DNA from: Cohnella sp. AR92
GTDB lineage: Bacteria; Bacillota; Bacilli; Paenibacillales; Paenibacillaceae
Length of the DNA stretch: 32,500 nt
Direction: 5' to 3'
Assembly: GCF_003990975.1 (NCBI RefSeq)
Contig: NZ_RZJR01000016.1
Location: 1-32,500 of the forward strand
Below the pieces are notes generated by a model. The model was given only the letters and a program-made list of their open reading frames with translations. It searched no databases and was not told where the DNA came from. Shown here piece after piece: positions 8,197 to 16,090 of this stretch; position 1 is the stretch's first letter; every line of letters begins with the position of its first letter. The translations under genes and the position numbers were made by a program.

Positions 8197-9977
8197 TGAT
8201 TATCTCCTTTCAGGGGAAGGGGGAGCTCGAGGATGACGGTCGTTCCTTCTCCTTCCGAGCTCTCCACCCGAATGCCGTAGGCTTCGCCGTACATATGCTG
8301 CAAGCGGCGTTGAAGGTTCGTAACTCCGATTCCGCCGACGCTTTCGCCGTCGTCTTGCCTGCGCTGCACGGCGTTGATAAGACGCTGCAGATCGGCTTCG
8401 GTCATGCCGACGCCGTTGTCCTTGACGATCAGGCGCCATTGGCGCGCGCTTTCTTCCGCGTATACGCGCAGCTCGCCCGGCCGGTTCAGCGGCTCCAACG
8501 GCTCCAGGCCGTGCTTCACGGCATTCTCGATGATCGGCTGCAGCGTCATTTTGGGCAGCTTGAATTCCTTCCAACGTTCGTCGATCTCGATGGCGACCGT
8601 CAAGCGGCCGCCTAACCGGGTCTTGATAATCGTCAGGTAATTGTCGATCTGCTCCAGCTCTTCCCGCAAGGTGACCTCCATGCCGTCATCCCAATGGCTG
8701 CTGTACCGGAACATCCGCGACAAGGCGAGCACGACCTCGCCAAGCCTCTCGTCGCCTTTCTCGTCCAGCATCCAATAGATCATGTCCAGCGTGTTGTAGA
8801 GGAAGTGCGGGTTCACCTGAGTCTGCAGAGCGTGCAGCTCCGCGTTCTTCTCGCTGACCGACGATTCCTTCACTCGCTCGATCAACTCCGAGATCCGCAA
8901 GACCATCCGGTTGAAGGAGGCTGCCAATTGATTGATCTCCCGGTAGGAGGTCAGCTTGAGCATGCTGTCGAAGTCGCCGCTCTCCACCTTCTTCATCTCC
9001 CGGATCATCCGCTTGAGCGGCGAGGAGATCGTACGGGAGATGAGCGAAGCGATCAAGGCGGAGACGACGATGAGCGCCGGCACGGCTATGAACAAGAAGC
9101 GCTTCGTGCGGTTCAATTCGACGTCGAGATCCGCGTTCGGCGTCAGGCTCCAGATCGTCCAACCGCCGAACGGAAGCTTGGAGGCGACTAGGAGATTGCG
9201 GCCCACATTGCGGGTGACGACGTCCTGCTCGCTCTTCGGAGCGGGCTGGCTGAGGATCGGTTGCGGAATCTCCAACACTTCCGGAACCGAAGAGGCAAGC
9301 AGGTTGCCTTGGTCCGATTGCAGGTAAATCTCGCTGTGCTCGCCCAGCTTGAGGTTATCCATGGCGTCAAGAATGGGCTGCGGCTGCACTTCGATCAGGA
9401 CGATGCCGATAGGGGTGTGCTCATTGAAGTCGTAAATAAGCCGCCCGAAGGCGAATACGGGCCGCTCCTCGTTGTTGTCGATAATCGAAGATTCGGATAC
9501 GCCGATCCAGGAGAGCTTGCCGGCGGCCGCTACGATCTTGGCATAAGGGGCGGACTTCTGGAAGCCCGGGGAGACGACGCTCATGGCGTTTCCGTAGCTA
9601 TAGGTCCTCCCGCTGGAGCTCATGACGTGGATGCCGATCACGTCCTGTCTAGAATAGTAAATAGCGCCGATCATATTGGTGATCGAGCGCTCGTTAATGA
9701 TGTCGATGGTCGGATTGGTCGGCTTCTCCTGCAGAAGGCGAATCAAGTCCATATTAGAGCTGATGGATTTCGACAAGCTGTCGTAGCCCCGAAGCAGAAG
9801 GTCGAACAGGGCGTCGGTCTGCGAGACGTTCTTCTGCGTAAGGGTGGTCAGCTTCTCGTGGTATTGAATAATCGTACGATTATAGAATAGGAAGCTGATG
9901 ATGAGCAGGATGGCCGTCATGCAGAAAACGAATAACAGGAACAGCCTAAAGCTGATGGAATGCTGGCTTCTTGCCAC
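8193..9977 (-). CDS. Sensor histidine kinase, YesM family
   Basis: 594 residues starting at a GTG (9975-9977) with GGAGAAGAAGG upstream. Layout: membrane helix 11-32, an extracytoplasmic sensor of about 260 residues of double-Cache type (FAFGRLIYDFNEHTPIGIVLIEVQ), second helix 294-314, HAMP to about 367, then a His_kinase domain with the phosphoacceptor His in QVNPHFLYNTLDMIYWML (H391). The HATPase domain has PIIENAVKHGL and KDNGVGM. In this family the kinase reads sugars or a sugar-loaded binding protein outside the cell and phosphorylates a YesN-type regulator. The immediate partner is the overlapping downstream gene. The permease genes on its other side suggest that it senses the transported carbohydrate. 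Confidence 0.93.
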   Translation of the reverse strand: MARSQHSISFRLFLLFVFCMTAILLIISFLFYNRTIIQYHEKLTTLTQKNVSQTDALFDLLLRGYDSLSKSISSNMDLIRLLQEKPTNPTIDIINERSITNMIGAIYYSRQDVIGIHVMSSSGRTYSYGNAMSVVSPGFQKSAPYAKIVAAAGKLSWIGVSESSIIDNNEERPVFAFGRLIYDFNEHTPIGIVLIEVQPQPILDAMDNLKLGEHSEIYLQSDQGNLLASSVPEVLEIPQPILSQPAPKSEQDVVTRNVGRNLLVASKLPFGGWTIWSLTPNADLDVELNRTKRFLFIAVPALIVVSALIASLISRTISSPLKRMIREMKKVESGDFDSMLKLTSYREINQLAASFNRMVLRISELIERVKESSVSEKNAELHALQTQVNPHFLYNTLDMIYWMLDEKGDERLGEVVLALSRMFRYSSHWDDGMEVTLREELEQIDNYLTIIKTRLGGRLTVAIEIDERWKEFKLPKMTLQPIIENAVKHGLEPLEPLNRPGELRVYAEESARQWRLIVKDNGVGMTEADLQRLINAVQRRQDDGESVGGIGVTNLQRRLQHMYGEAYGIRVESSEGEGTTVILELPLPLKGDNQ

Positions 9978-10061
9978 GACGGCCTTCTTCTCCTTCCGCG
10001 GCTGAGCCGCCCGGCCCGCAGGGGGCCGGCGCCTTCTTGCCTACCCGCCGGCGAAGCGGAA

Positions 10062-10889
10062 TTATCCTTTGACGGCTCCGGCGACCATTCCTTTGGTGAT
10101 CCGGTTGGATAACACAAAGTATAGCAGAATGACCGGTGCCGCGCCCATGACCATGAAGGCCCCGATGTTGCCGTAGTTGACGCTGTATTGGCTGACGAAC
10201 GAGTAGATCCCGAACGGCAGCGTCTTCAGCCTATCGGACGAGATGAACGTGGCGGCCATGACGTATTCGTTCCAGATCGTGATGAATGTCAGGATGCAGA
10301 CGGTCATGACGGGAGGAACCGTAATCGGCAGAATGATCGAGCGAAAGATGCGGTACACGCTCGCTCCGTCGATGAAGGCGGATTCCTCGATCTCGGTCGG
10401 GATGGATCTCATGAACCCGCTCAGGATAAAGATCGCGATCGGCAGCTGGAAGGCGATATAAGGGATAATCAGCGACCAATGCGTATTCAGCATGTGAAGC
10501 GGGCTGAAGATCTTCATCAGAGGCAGCAGCGTCGATTGGAGCGGGATCATCATGCCGACCACGAAGATGAGCATGATGACTTGGCCGCCGCGCATCTTGA
10601 AGCGGGAGATGGCGTAGGCGACCATCGAGCTGAGCAGAATGACCAGAATGAGCGTGATGGCGGTTACCTTGACGCTGTTGACGAGATATTTGAGATAATG
10701 GCCGGCCTGATAGGCGGCCTCGTAGTTGTGCCATTGCCAAACCTTCGGCAAAGCGAAGAACTTGCCGCTTAGGATCTCGTCGTTCGTCTTCAAGGAATAC
10801 AGGAACAGCCAGATCAGCGGATACAGCTGCGTGACGACCAGGATGCCGATCAGCAGGAAGACGAGTCCTTTGCCAAGAGTGAATTTCAT
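10062..10889 (-). CDS. Carbohydrate ABC transporter permease, MalG-like
   Basis: 275 residues with about six hydrophobic segments. The cytoplasmic EAA loop, EIEESAFIDGASVYRIF near 167-183, contacts the ATPase. The short N-terminal stretch LYPLIWLFLYSLKTNDEI and the C-terminal end TKGMVAGAVKG are typical of the CUT1 MalG/LacG side. The start ATG at 10887-10889 has AAGGAGG upstream. It pairs with the permease encoded 14 bases upstream. The gene is followed by an 84-base gap before the kinase gene, in which no terminator is visible, so the five genes may be one transcript. No ATPase gene is present; such systems in Bacillus and Paenibacillus usually share an MsmX-type ATPase encoded elsewhere. 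Confidence 0.94.
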   Translation of the reverse strand: MKFTLGKGLVFLLIGILVVTQLYPLIWLFLYSLKTNDEILSGKFFALPKVWQWHNYEAAYQAGHYLKYLVNSVKVTAITLILVILLSSMVAYAISRFKMRGGQVIMLIFVVGMMIPLQSTLLPLMKIFSPLHMLNTHWSLIIPYIAFQLPIAIFILSGFMRSIPTEIEESAFIDGASVYRIFRSIILPITVPPVMTVCILTFITIWNEYVMAATFISSDRLKTLPFGIYSFVSQYSVNYGNIGAFMVMGAAPVILLYFVLSNRITKGMVAGAVKG

Positions 10890-10903
10890 GTCGTTCGTCC
10901 TCC

Positions 10904-11842
10904 TTAACTGAACTTCTTATCGACTTTATTCAAGACGGTATTGATGACGACGGTGATGACCAAGCAGAGAACGACAAGAAGCGATGCGAGCGCGCTTCCG
11001 TAGCCGAACTTCTGGGACAGGAACGAGCTGGTGTACATGTAGGTGGCGATGGTGTCCGTCGCATGCGCGGGTCCGCCGCCGGTCATGACCCAGATCATGT
11101 CGAACGATTGCAGCGATCCGATAAAGGCAAGCACGATCGATATTTTAAAGATCGGGACGATCATCGGGAGCGTGATGTAGCGGTCTGCCTTGAAGCCGTC
11201 CGCTCCGTCGATCTTAGCCGCTTCATAGATTTCGTTGGGAATGTTTTGAACGCCGGTGAATTGAATCAGCAGGTGGTAGCCGAAATACTGCCACAGCGAT
11301 ACGAAGTAGATGCAATAGATCGCGATGTTCGTCTCGGAGAGCCAGGTGTGAGTCCAACTGTCAAGGCCGATGTTGATCAGGAATTGGTTAAGCATGCCGC
11401 CCATGGAGGTCGGGTTGTAAATCGTCTTCCACAGCTGTCCGATAACGACGACGGACAGAATGACCGGAGTGAAGTAGATGGAGACCAGCGTATTCGCTTT
11501 GCGAACATACCGATTAAGAAGAACGGCCATCATCAAGCAGAAAGGAATTTCGATCATCGATGCGACGGCGTAGAGCAGCGTTCGGCGCGCGGCCGGCCAG
11601 AACAGGTTGTCGTTGAATAGAATGTCCTTGTAATTCTCGAAACCGACAAACTTCGATTCGCCGATCCCGTTCCAATTGAGCATCCCCGTATAGAAAGAGA
11701 CCAGGATCGGGACGAATACGATTCCGACATACAGGATCAAGGCCGGCAGAATGAAGATGCCGATCGCCGTTTTGGATACTTTGAGTACGTTCAAGGTCGT
11801 CGCCTCCGTTGCTTCCGGAAGCCGAAAGGCGAAGGAGCTCAT
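10904..11842 (-). CDS. Carbohydrate ABC transporter permease, MalF-like
   Basis: 312 residues as given, with six predicted membrane helices and the EAA loop EIYEAAKIDGADGFKAD near 204-220. It forms the membrane channel with the MalG-like partner. The start is uncertain. The ATG at 11840-11842 has GGAGGAG only three bases away. A TTG at 11792-11794 has GGAGG at an ideal 8 bases and gives a protein of 296 residues starting NVLKVSKTAIGIF, which resembles homologous N-termini better. The extra 16 residues (SFAFRLPEATEATT) look unrelated to a permease. I keep the longer frame but consider the TTG start at least as likely. Confidence 0.92.
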   Translation of the reverse strand: MSSFAFRLPEATEATTLNVLKVSKTAIGIFILPALILYVGIVFVPILVSFYTGMLNWNGIGESKFVGFENYKDILFNDNLFWPAARRTLLYAVASMIEIPFCLMMAVLLNRYVRKANTLVSIYFTPVILSVVVIGQLWKTIYNPTSMGGMLNQFLINIGLDSWTHTWLSETNIAIYCIYFVSLWQYFGYHLLIQFTGVQNIPNEIYEAAKIDGADGFKADRYITLPMIVPIFKISIVLAFIGSLQSFDMIWVMTGGGPAHATDTIATYMYTSSFLSQKFGYGSALASLLVVLCLVITVVINTVLNKVDKKFS

Positions 11843-11879
11843 CGCTCCTCCGCATCCCGGTTACCGATTGTGCTGAATT

Positions 11880-13253
11880 TTACTGGTCTTTGTTCGCTTC
11901 ATAAGCGGCTTGATGTTCCTTGGCTACCTGCGCAGGATCGACCTTCTGCACGAACATGTTCTGCAGGCTGTTCAGGTGAACTTGGGAGACGGCAGGGTTC
12001 ATCGTGTTGTCGAAGGAGATGTCGCCGCCGTTGACTTTGCCGAACAGATCCGCAACGCTGATGGCGAGATCGGAGTAGCCGGCCGCCTTCATGTCGCCGT
12101 CCACCTTCTGCGGAAGGCCGACCGCGTTCTTCAGCTCGAACTGCACTTTCGGGAAGTTAAGAGTGAAGTAGTTCAGGAAGTCCTTAGCTTCTTCGATGTG
12201 CTTGCTGTTAGCCGCGATAGCGAAGGCCGTTCCCGGCGCGAGCATGAATTGGTTCGGGTCGCCCTTGCCGCCGACGGTCGGGAATTGGAACGCCGCGACC
12301 TTCGGGCCGACTTCGGAAGCGTCGATCGTTCCCGTCTCCCAGGAACCGAGCATGTACATGGCGGCCTTGCCGGAAGTGAAGAGCGAGCGGCCGGTGTCGA
12401 CGTCGAGCGAAGTTGCGCCTTCTTCGAATGCGCCGGCTTGAATCAGGTCTTGGAACTTCGAAACGGCATCGACGAATGCCGGATCTTCGAACGTCTTCTT
12501 GCCGTCAACGACGTCTTTCAAGAAGCCAGGGCCGCCGTTCGTGCGGAGCAGGATGTTCATGAAGATGAAGGAGCCGGTCCAGGTATCCTTCTCGCCGATG
12601 GCCATCGGGATGATTCCCTTCTCTTTAAGCGCCTTCACGTCGGCAAGCAGCTCGTCGAACGTCGCCGGAGGGTTGGAGATGCCGGCTTGCGCGAACAAGT
12701 CCTTGTTGTAGTAGACGACTTCGATGTTGTTGCCGTCCGGCAGCGCGTACACGTTGCCGTTGAAGCTATAATAATCGAGAAGGCCGGATTGATAAGTGTC
12801 CTTCAGGCCATTCTTCTCTACCACGTCGTTCAGCGGAACGAAAAGGTTGGCGTCGACGAACGGCTTCATCTGAGCAGCCGGGTTCACCATGGTGATGTCC
12901 GGGATCTCCTTGGCGTTCGCCTGCGTCTTCAGCTTCTGTTTCTGTTGGTCCGTATTGAGCGAGTCGAACTCGATCTTGATATTCGGATGATCCTTCTGGT
13001 ATTGATCGACGATTTGATGAGCCGTCTTGTAAGTCGGAGTGTTCGGGTCGACGTAGATGTTCTGGAACGTCAACGTTACCTTCTCGCCGGAGCTGGCGCT
13101 CGCGGAAGGAGCGGAGCTTGCCGAGGAGGATGGGCTTGCCGCGGCGTCGCCGCCGTTCTTGCTCGAATTGTCGTTGTTGCCGCAGGCGGCGAGGCTCAAG
13201 GTCAGCGCTCCGGCTGCTGCGATTGAAAGTGCTTTCTTCAATTTGTTATCCAA
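11880..13253 (-). CDS. Extracellular carbohydrate-binding lipoprotein of an ABC transporter
   Basis: 457 residues starting at a TTG (13251-13253) with GGGGG 8 bases upstream. The signal peptide ends in the lipobox LAAC (C24), followed by a Ser/Ala/Gly-rich linker of about 30 residues and a family 1 solute-binding domain (VTLTFQNIYVDPNTPTYK; WTGSFIFMNILLRTNGG; GKAAMYMLGSW). It is anchored to the outer face of the membrane and delivers a sugar or oligosaccharide to the two permeases encoded downstream. The substrate cannot be read from the sequence. It is the first gene of the transporter-kinase-regulator set, and a promoter lies about 70 bases upstream. Confidence 0.94.
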   Translation of the reverse strand: MDNKLKKALSIAAAGALTLSLAACGNNDNSSKNGGDAAASPSSSASSAPSASASSGEKVTLTFQNIYVDPNTPTYKTAHQIVDQYQKDHPNIKIEFDSLNTDQQKQKLKTQANAKEIPDITMVNPAAQMKPFVDANLFVPLNDVVEKNGLKDTYQSGLLDYYSFNGNVYALPDGNNIEVVYYNKDLFAQAGISNPPATFDELLADVKALKEKGIIPMAIGEKDTWTGSFIFMNILLRTNGGPGFLKDVVDGKKTFEDPAFVDAVSKFQDLIQAGAFEEGATSLDVDTGRSLFTSGKAAMYMLGSWETGTIDASEVGPKVAAFQFPTVGGKGDPNQFMLAPGTAFAIAANSKHIEEAKDFLNYFTLNFPKVQFELKNAVGLPQKVDGDMKAAGYSDLAISVADLFGKVNGGDISFDNTMNPAVSQVHLNSLQNMFVQKVDPAQVAKEHQAAYEANKDQ

Positions 13254-13322
13254 TTGAATATCCCCCTTGTTTCGGATGTATCCTCATTATTCATCAGCTT
13301 TCACCAACCAACAATGAGTCTA

Positions 13323-13350
13323 ATTTTATATTTGAGGTTTGCTTTTTCAA
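13323..13350 (-). promoter_or_regulatory. Promoter of the sugar transporter set
   Basis: On the minus strand TTGAAA (plus 13345-13350), a 16-base spacer and TAAAAT (plus 13323-13328). It is divergent from the T-box promoter about 75 bases away. Confidence 0.55.
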
Positions 13351-13425
13351 GATTTTATTCTCCAAGTTTCTCCTGTCGGAGGCGCTTTGGGCGGAGCTCG
13401 CCTTTTCTTTTTCCTAATGATGGCC

Positions 13426-13431
13426 TATAAT
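13426..13431 (+). promoter_or_regulatory. -10 element of the T-box/ywiB/argS transcript
   Basis: A perfect TATAAT sits about 30 bases before the T-box stem I. The -35 region (about 13403-13408, TTTTCT) is poor. Confidence 0.45.
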
Positions 13432-13454
13432 GGTGGAATAACATACCCCATCTG

Positions 13455-13726
13455 CATGGATCGGGAGAGTACCTTACGAAAGCGTCGTTGCAGCGAGCCG
13501 GGGCGGTGGAAGCCGGTACGATATCGTAAGGGAAGCGCACCCGGGAGTTGATTCCCAGAGCTCGGCGTCCGCCGAAGTAGGGGAATCCGGTTAAAGCCGT
13601 TATCCGATCGAGAGAATGCCGCTTAAGATCAGGCTAGCCTGCATCAGGTTTGCTAGCGATTAAAGCGACATTCAGAAGAGTGGCACCGCGGATCCCATCC
13701 GTCTCTTTAGAAGAGACGGATTTTTT
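13455..13726 (+). promoter_or_regulatory. T-box riboswitch leader, probable arginine specifier (CGC)
   Basis: The leader senses uncharged tRNA and controls ywiB-argS by antitermination. Stem I is visible: GGG (13463-13465) with CCC (13540-13542), an internal specifier loop with AGAGTA on one side and GAAGCGCA on the other, then CCTTACGA (13472-13479) with TCGTAAGG (13524-13531) and a GC-rich distal arm. The specifier is read as CGC (13536-13538) because the next base is the conserved A. This gives Arg, in agreement with argS downstream. The T-box sequence AGAGTGGCACCGCGG occupies 13677-13691. The terminator follows at 13697. Confidence 0.88.
13697..13726 (+). terminator. T-box regulated terminator
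   Basis: ATCCGTCTCTT (13697-13707) pairs with AAGAGACGGAT (13711-13721) around TAG and is followed by T. It forms when tRNA-Arg is charged. The T-box bases just upstream compete for the left arm. Confidence 0.88.
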
Positions 13727-13814
13727 GTTGTCTTCTAAGGAGACTCCGAGGGCGAGCGTTGCCATGCCGCGTCTCCATGCGAGGGCTTGCGAAGGAAGGA
13801 GTTGAATCCATGCG

Positions 13815-14249
13815 ATGAACGGATCGGAACCGAAGCGGGTCCGGATCGAGCTGCATAGCCGCCGCCCGGAAGGCGCCAGCGTCGCCGAATATCGCGGAAT
13901 GCTGTATCCGAAATCCAATTCTTACTATATTAAGTACGATGAGATCGACGAGGACAGAGGACGATGCTCGGTAACCTTCAAGCTGGAGGAGACGGGCTTG
14001 ACCCTGCTGCGGCACGGAGAGGTCGAGGCCGAGCAGCGCTTCCGGCTGGGGCAGCGAACGATCGGTTGGTATTCTTCTCCCGCGGGCAGGCTTTACCTGG
14101 AGATGGAGACCTCCGAGCTGAAGTGGGAGATGAGGGGCGGAGAAGGGCCGGCGCTGTCGATTGAATGGCAATACGAACTATGGGTAAACGATGAGCAAGC
14201 AGACCGCTTCGATCTGCGGCTGCTCCTATGGGAGGATAAAGATTCATGA
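13815..14249 (+). CDS. ywiB: DUF1934 (YwiB) family protein
   Basis: 144 residues. The start ATG at 13815 follows a GAAGGAAGGAG stretch at about 13 bases; a closer ATG at 13810 meets a stop at its third codon. The protein is a small beta-rich domain of the lipocalin-like YwiB type (VRIELHSRR; YYIKYDEIDEDRGRCSVTFK; LTLLRHGEVEAEQRFRLGQ; LSIEWQYELWVNDEQ). It has no signal peptide or membrane helix. The function is unknown. In Bacillus it also directly precedes argS, and here its stop overlaps the argS start by four bases, so the pair is translationally coupled and both are under the arginine T-box. Confidence 0.88.
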   Translation: MNGSEPKRVRIELHSRRPEGASVAEYRGMLYPKSNSYYIKYDEIDEDRGRCSVTFKLEETGLTLLRHGEVEAEQRFRLGQRTIGWYSSPAGRLYLEMETSELKWEMRGGEGPALSIEWQYELWVNDEQADRFDLRLLLWEDKDS

Positions 14250-15925
14250 GCGAATATGTATTGGAACGCCTGTACAAGCAAGTGAAGGAAGCGATCGGAG
14301 ACGCGGCGGTTGCCGCCGGTTTCGTCGCCAGGGAGGAATTGCCGGAATTCGTCATCGAGGTGCCGAAGGATAAGTCGCACGGAGACCTGGCGACGAACGC
14401 GGCGATGCAGCTGACGAAGCTCGCGAAGAAGAATCCGCGTCAGATCGCGGAAGGGATCCTGGAGAACCTGAATCGCGAGAAAGCCTCGATTCTCTCGGCC
14501 GAGATCGCCGGTCCCGGCTTCATTAACTTCCGTCTCGACAAAGGCTATCTGTACCCGGTCATCGGGGAGGTGCTCGCGAAGGGCGACCGCTACGGCGCCG
14601 TTCCTGACGGCCAAGGCCGCAAGGTTCAGCTTGAGTTCGTGAGCGCGAATCCGACGGGAAGCCTGCACCTGGGCCATGCGCGCGGAGCCGCGGTCGGCGA
14701 CGCGCTCGCCAACATCCTGGATTTCGCCGGATATGAAGTGACCCGCGAGTACTACATCAACGACGCGGGCAACCAAGTCGCCAACCTCGCACGCTCCATC
14801 GAGGCTCGTTACCGCCAGGCTCTGGGCCAGCAAGCGGAGATGCCGGAAGACGGCTACCACGGAGAGGATATCGTCGGCTTCGCGAAGGAGCTGGCCGAGC
14901 AGCAAGGCGATAAGCTGCTGGAACTGCCGGAAGAGGAACGGTTCCAATACTTCCGCAGCTACGGGCTGGAGAAGGAACTGGATAAGATCAAGCGCGATCT
15001 CGGGCGTTTCGGCGTCAGCTTCGACGTCTGGTTCAGCGAGACTTCCCTCTATGAGAAGGGCCTCGTTATCGAAGCTCTGGATGCCTTGAAAGCGCAAGGA
15101 GCCGTATACGAGCAAGACGGCGCCGTCTGGCTGGAGACGACGAAGCACGGGGACGACAAGGACCGCGTTCTCGTCAAGAACGACGGCAGCTACACTTATC
15201 TGACGCCGGACATCGCTTATCATATGAATAAGTACGGACGCGGCTTCGATCAGATGATCAACATCTGGGGAGCGGACCATCACGGCTACATTCCGCGGGT
15301 GAAGGCGGCGATGGCTTCGCTCGGCAACGACCCGGAGAAGCTCAAGGTGTTGATCGCCCAGATGGTCAGCCTGTTCCAGAACGGCGAGAAGGTGAAGATG
15401 TCCAAGCGGACCGGCAAGGCTATCACGATCGAGGACCTGATGGACGAAGTCGGAGTCGACGCCATCCGCTACTTCTTCACGATGCGCAGCATGGATTCCC
15501 ACTTGGACTTCGACATGGACCTCGCGGTATCGACTTCGAACGAGAACCCTGTTTTCTACGTCCAATATGCCTATGCCCGGATCTGCAGCATCTTCCGCCA
15601 AGCCGAAGAGCAGGGAATCGCGCTGGCTCCCCTGTCCGAGGCGCCGCTTGAGAAGCTCGCCGCCGAGCATGAATACGAGCTGCTCCGCAAGATGGGCGAA
15701 CTGCGGGACGTTATCTCGGACGCGGCGAGAGGCTATGCTCCGCACCATATGATCCGTTACATCTACGAGCTGGCTTCGATGTTCCACAGCTATTACCGCG
15801 CGGAGCGCGTGATCACCGAGGACGCCGAGCAGAGCCAAGCGCGCCTGCAGCTGCTCGCCGCTCTCAAGATCGTGCTTGGCAACGGCCTGCGACTGGTCGG
15901 CGTATCCGCTCCGGAGAAGATGTAA
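14246..15925 (+). CDS. argS: Arginyl-tRNA synthetase
   Basis: 559 residues, normal for the family. It charges tRNA-Arg with arginine using ATP. The N-terminal Add1 domain recognises the tRNA D-loop. The class I Rossmann core has the HIGH motif as HLGH (141-144, in NPTGSLHLGHARGA) and a KMSKS loop as KMSKR near 383-387. The C-terminal DALR anticodon-binding domain covers about the last 120 residues, including ENPVFYVQYAYARI at its start. The start ATG overlaps the ywiB stop (ATGA). Expression depends on the T-box leader at 13455, which senses uncharged tRNA-Arg. No terminator follows until 16062. Confidence 0.98.
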   Translation: MSEYVLERLYKQVKEAIGDAAVAAGFVAREELPEFVIEVPKDKSHGDLATNAAMQLTKLAKKNPRQIAEGILENLNREKASILSAEIAGPGFINFRLDKGYLYPVIGEVLAKGDRYGAVPDGQGRKVQLEFVSANPTGSLHLGHARGAAVGDALANILDFAGYEVTREYYINDAGNQVANLARSIEARYRQALGQQAEMPEDGYHGEDIVGFAKELAEQQGDKLLELPEEERFQYFRSYGLEKELDKIKRDLGRFGVSFDVWFSETSLYEKGLVIEALDALKAQGAVYEQDGAVWLETTKHGDDKDRVLVKNDGSYTYLTPDIAYHMNKYGRGFDQMINIWGADHHGYIPRVKAAMASLGNDPEKLKVLIAQMVSLFQNGEKVKMSKRTGKAITIEDLMDEVGVDAIRYFFTMRSMDSHLDFDMDLAVSTSNENPVFYVQYAYARICSIFRQAEEQGIALAPLSEAPLEKLAAEHEYELLRKMGELRDVISDAARGYAPHHMIRYIYELASMFHSYYRAERVITEDAEQSQARLQLLAALKIVLGNGLRLVGVSAPEKM

Positions 15926-15949
15926 TCGGTCCTTCCGAACCGGAAAGAC

Positions 15950-16060
15950 AAGCAACGGACAAGTAACGAGCAAGTGACAAGCAATAAACGAGCAAGTGAC
16001 GAGCAAGAAACAAGCAAGTGACAAGCAAGTGACGAGCAAGTGACAAGCAATAAACGAGCA
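15950..16060. repeat. 11-bp degenerate tandem repeat
   Basis: About ten units of RAGCAAGTGAC follow one another between argS and the shared terminator, one of them shortened to 7 bases (15961-15967). Variants read AAGCAATAAAC (15979-15989 and 16045-16055). A larger block, GAGCAAGTGAC + AAGCAATAAAC + GAGCA, occurs twice, at 15968-15994 and 16034-16060, which points to duplication by slippage. No spacers or palindromes are present, so it is not a CRISPR array. Confidence 0.9.
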
Positions 16061-16061
16061 C

Positions 16062-16090
16062 AAGGGCTGACCGGCGTCAGCCCTTTGTTT
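16062..16090. terminator. Bidirectional terminator, argS and S8 protease
   Basis: AAGGGCTGA (16062-16070) pairs with TCAGCCCTT (16077-16085), followed by TGTTTTG. The protease stop codon (complement of 16077-16079) lies inside the stem. Confidence 0.75.

Noticed and set aside
13280..13300. Catabolite repression site in the sugar transporter leader
   Set aside because: A TGAAAGC-like half is present on the minus strand but the central CG and the other half are missing.
13535..13537. GCG (Ala) as T-box specifier
   Set aside because: It would be followed by C rather than the conserved A, and the downstream genes are ywiB-argS, which fits CGC (Arg) one base further.
15950..16060. CRISPR array
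   Set aside because: Units are 11 bp, directly adjacent, degenerate, without spacers, and no cas gene is nearby.
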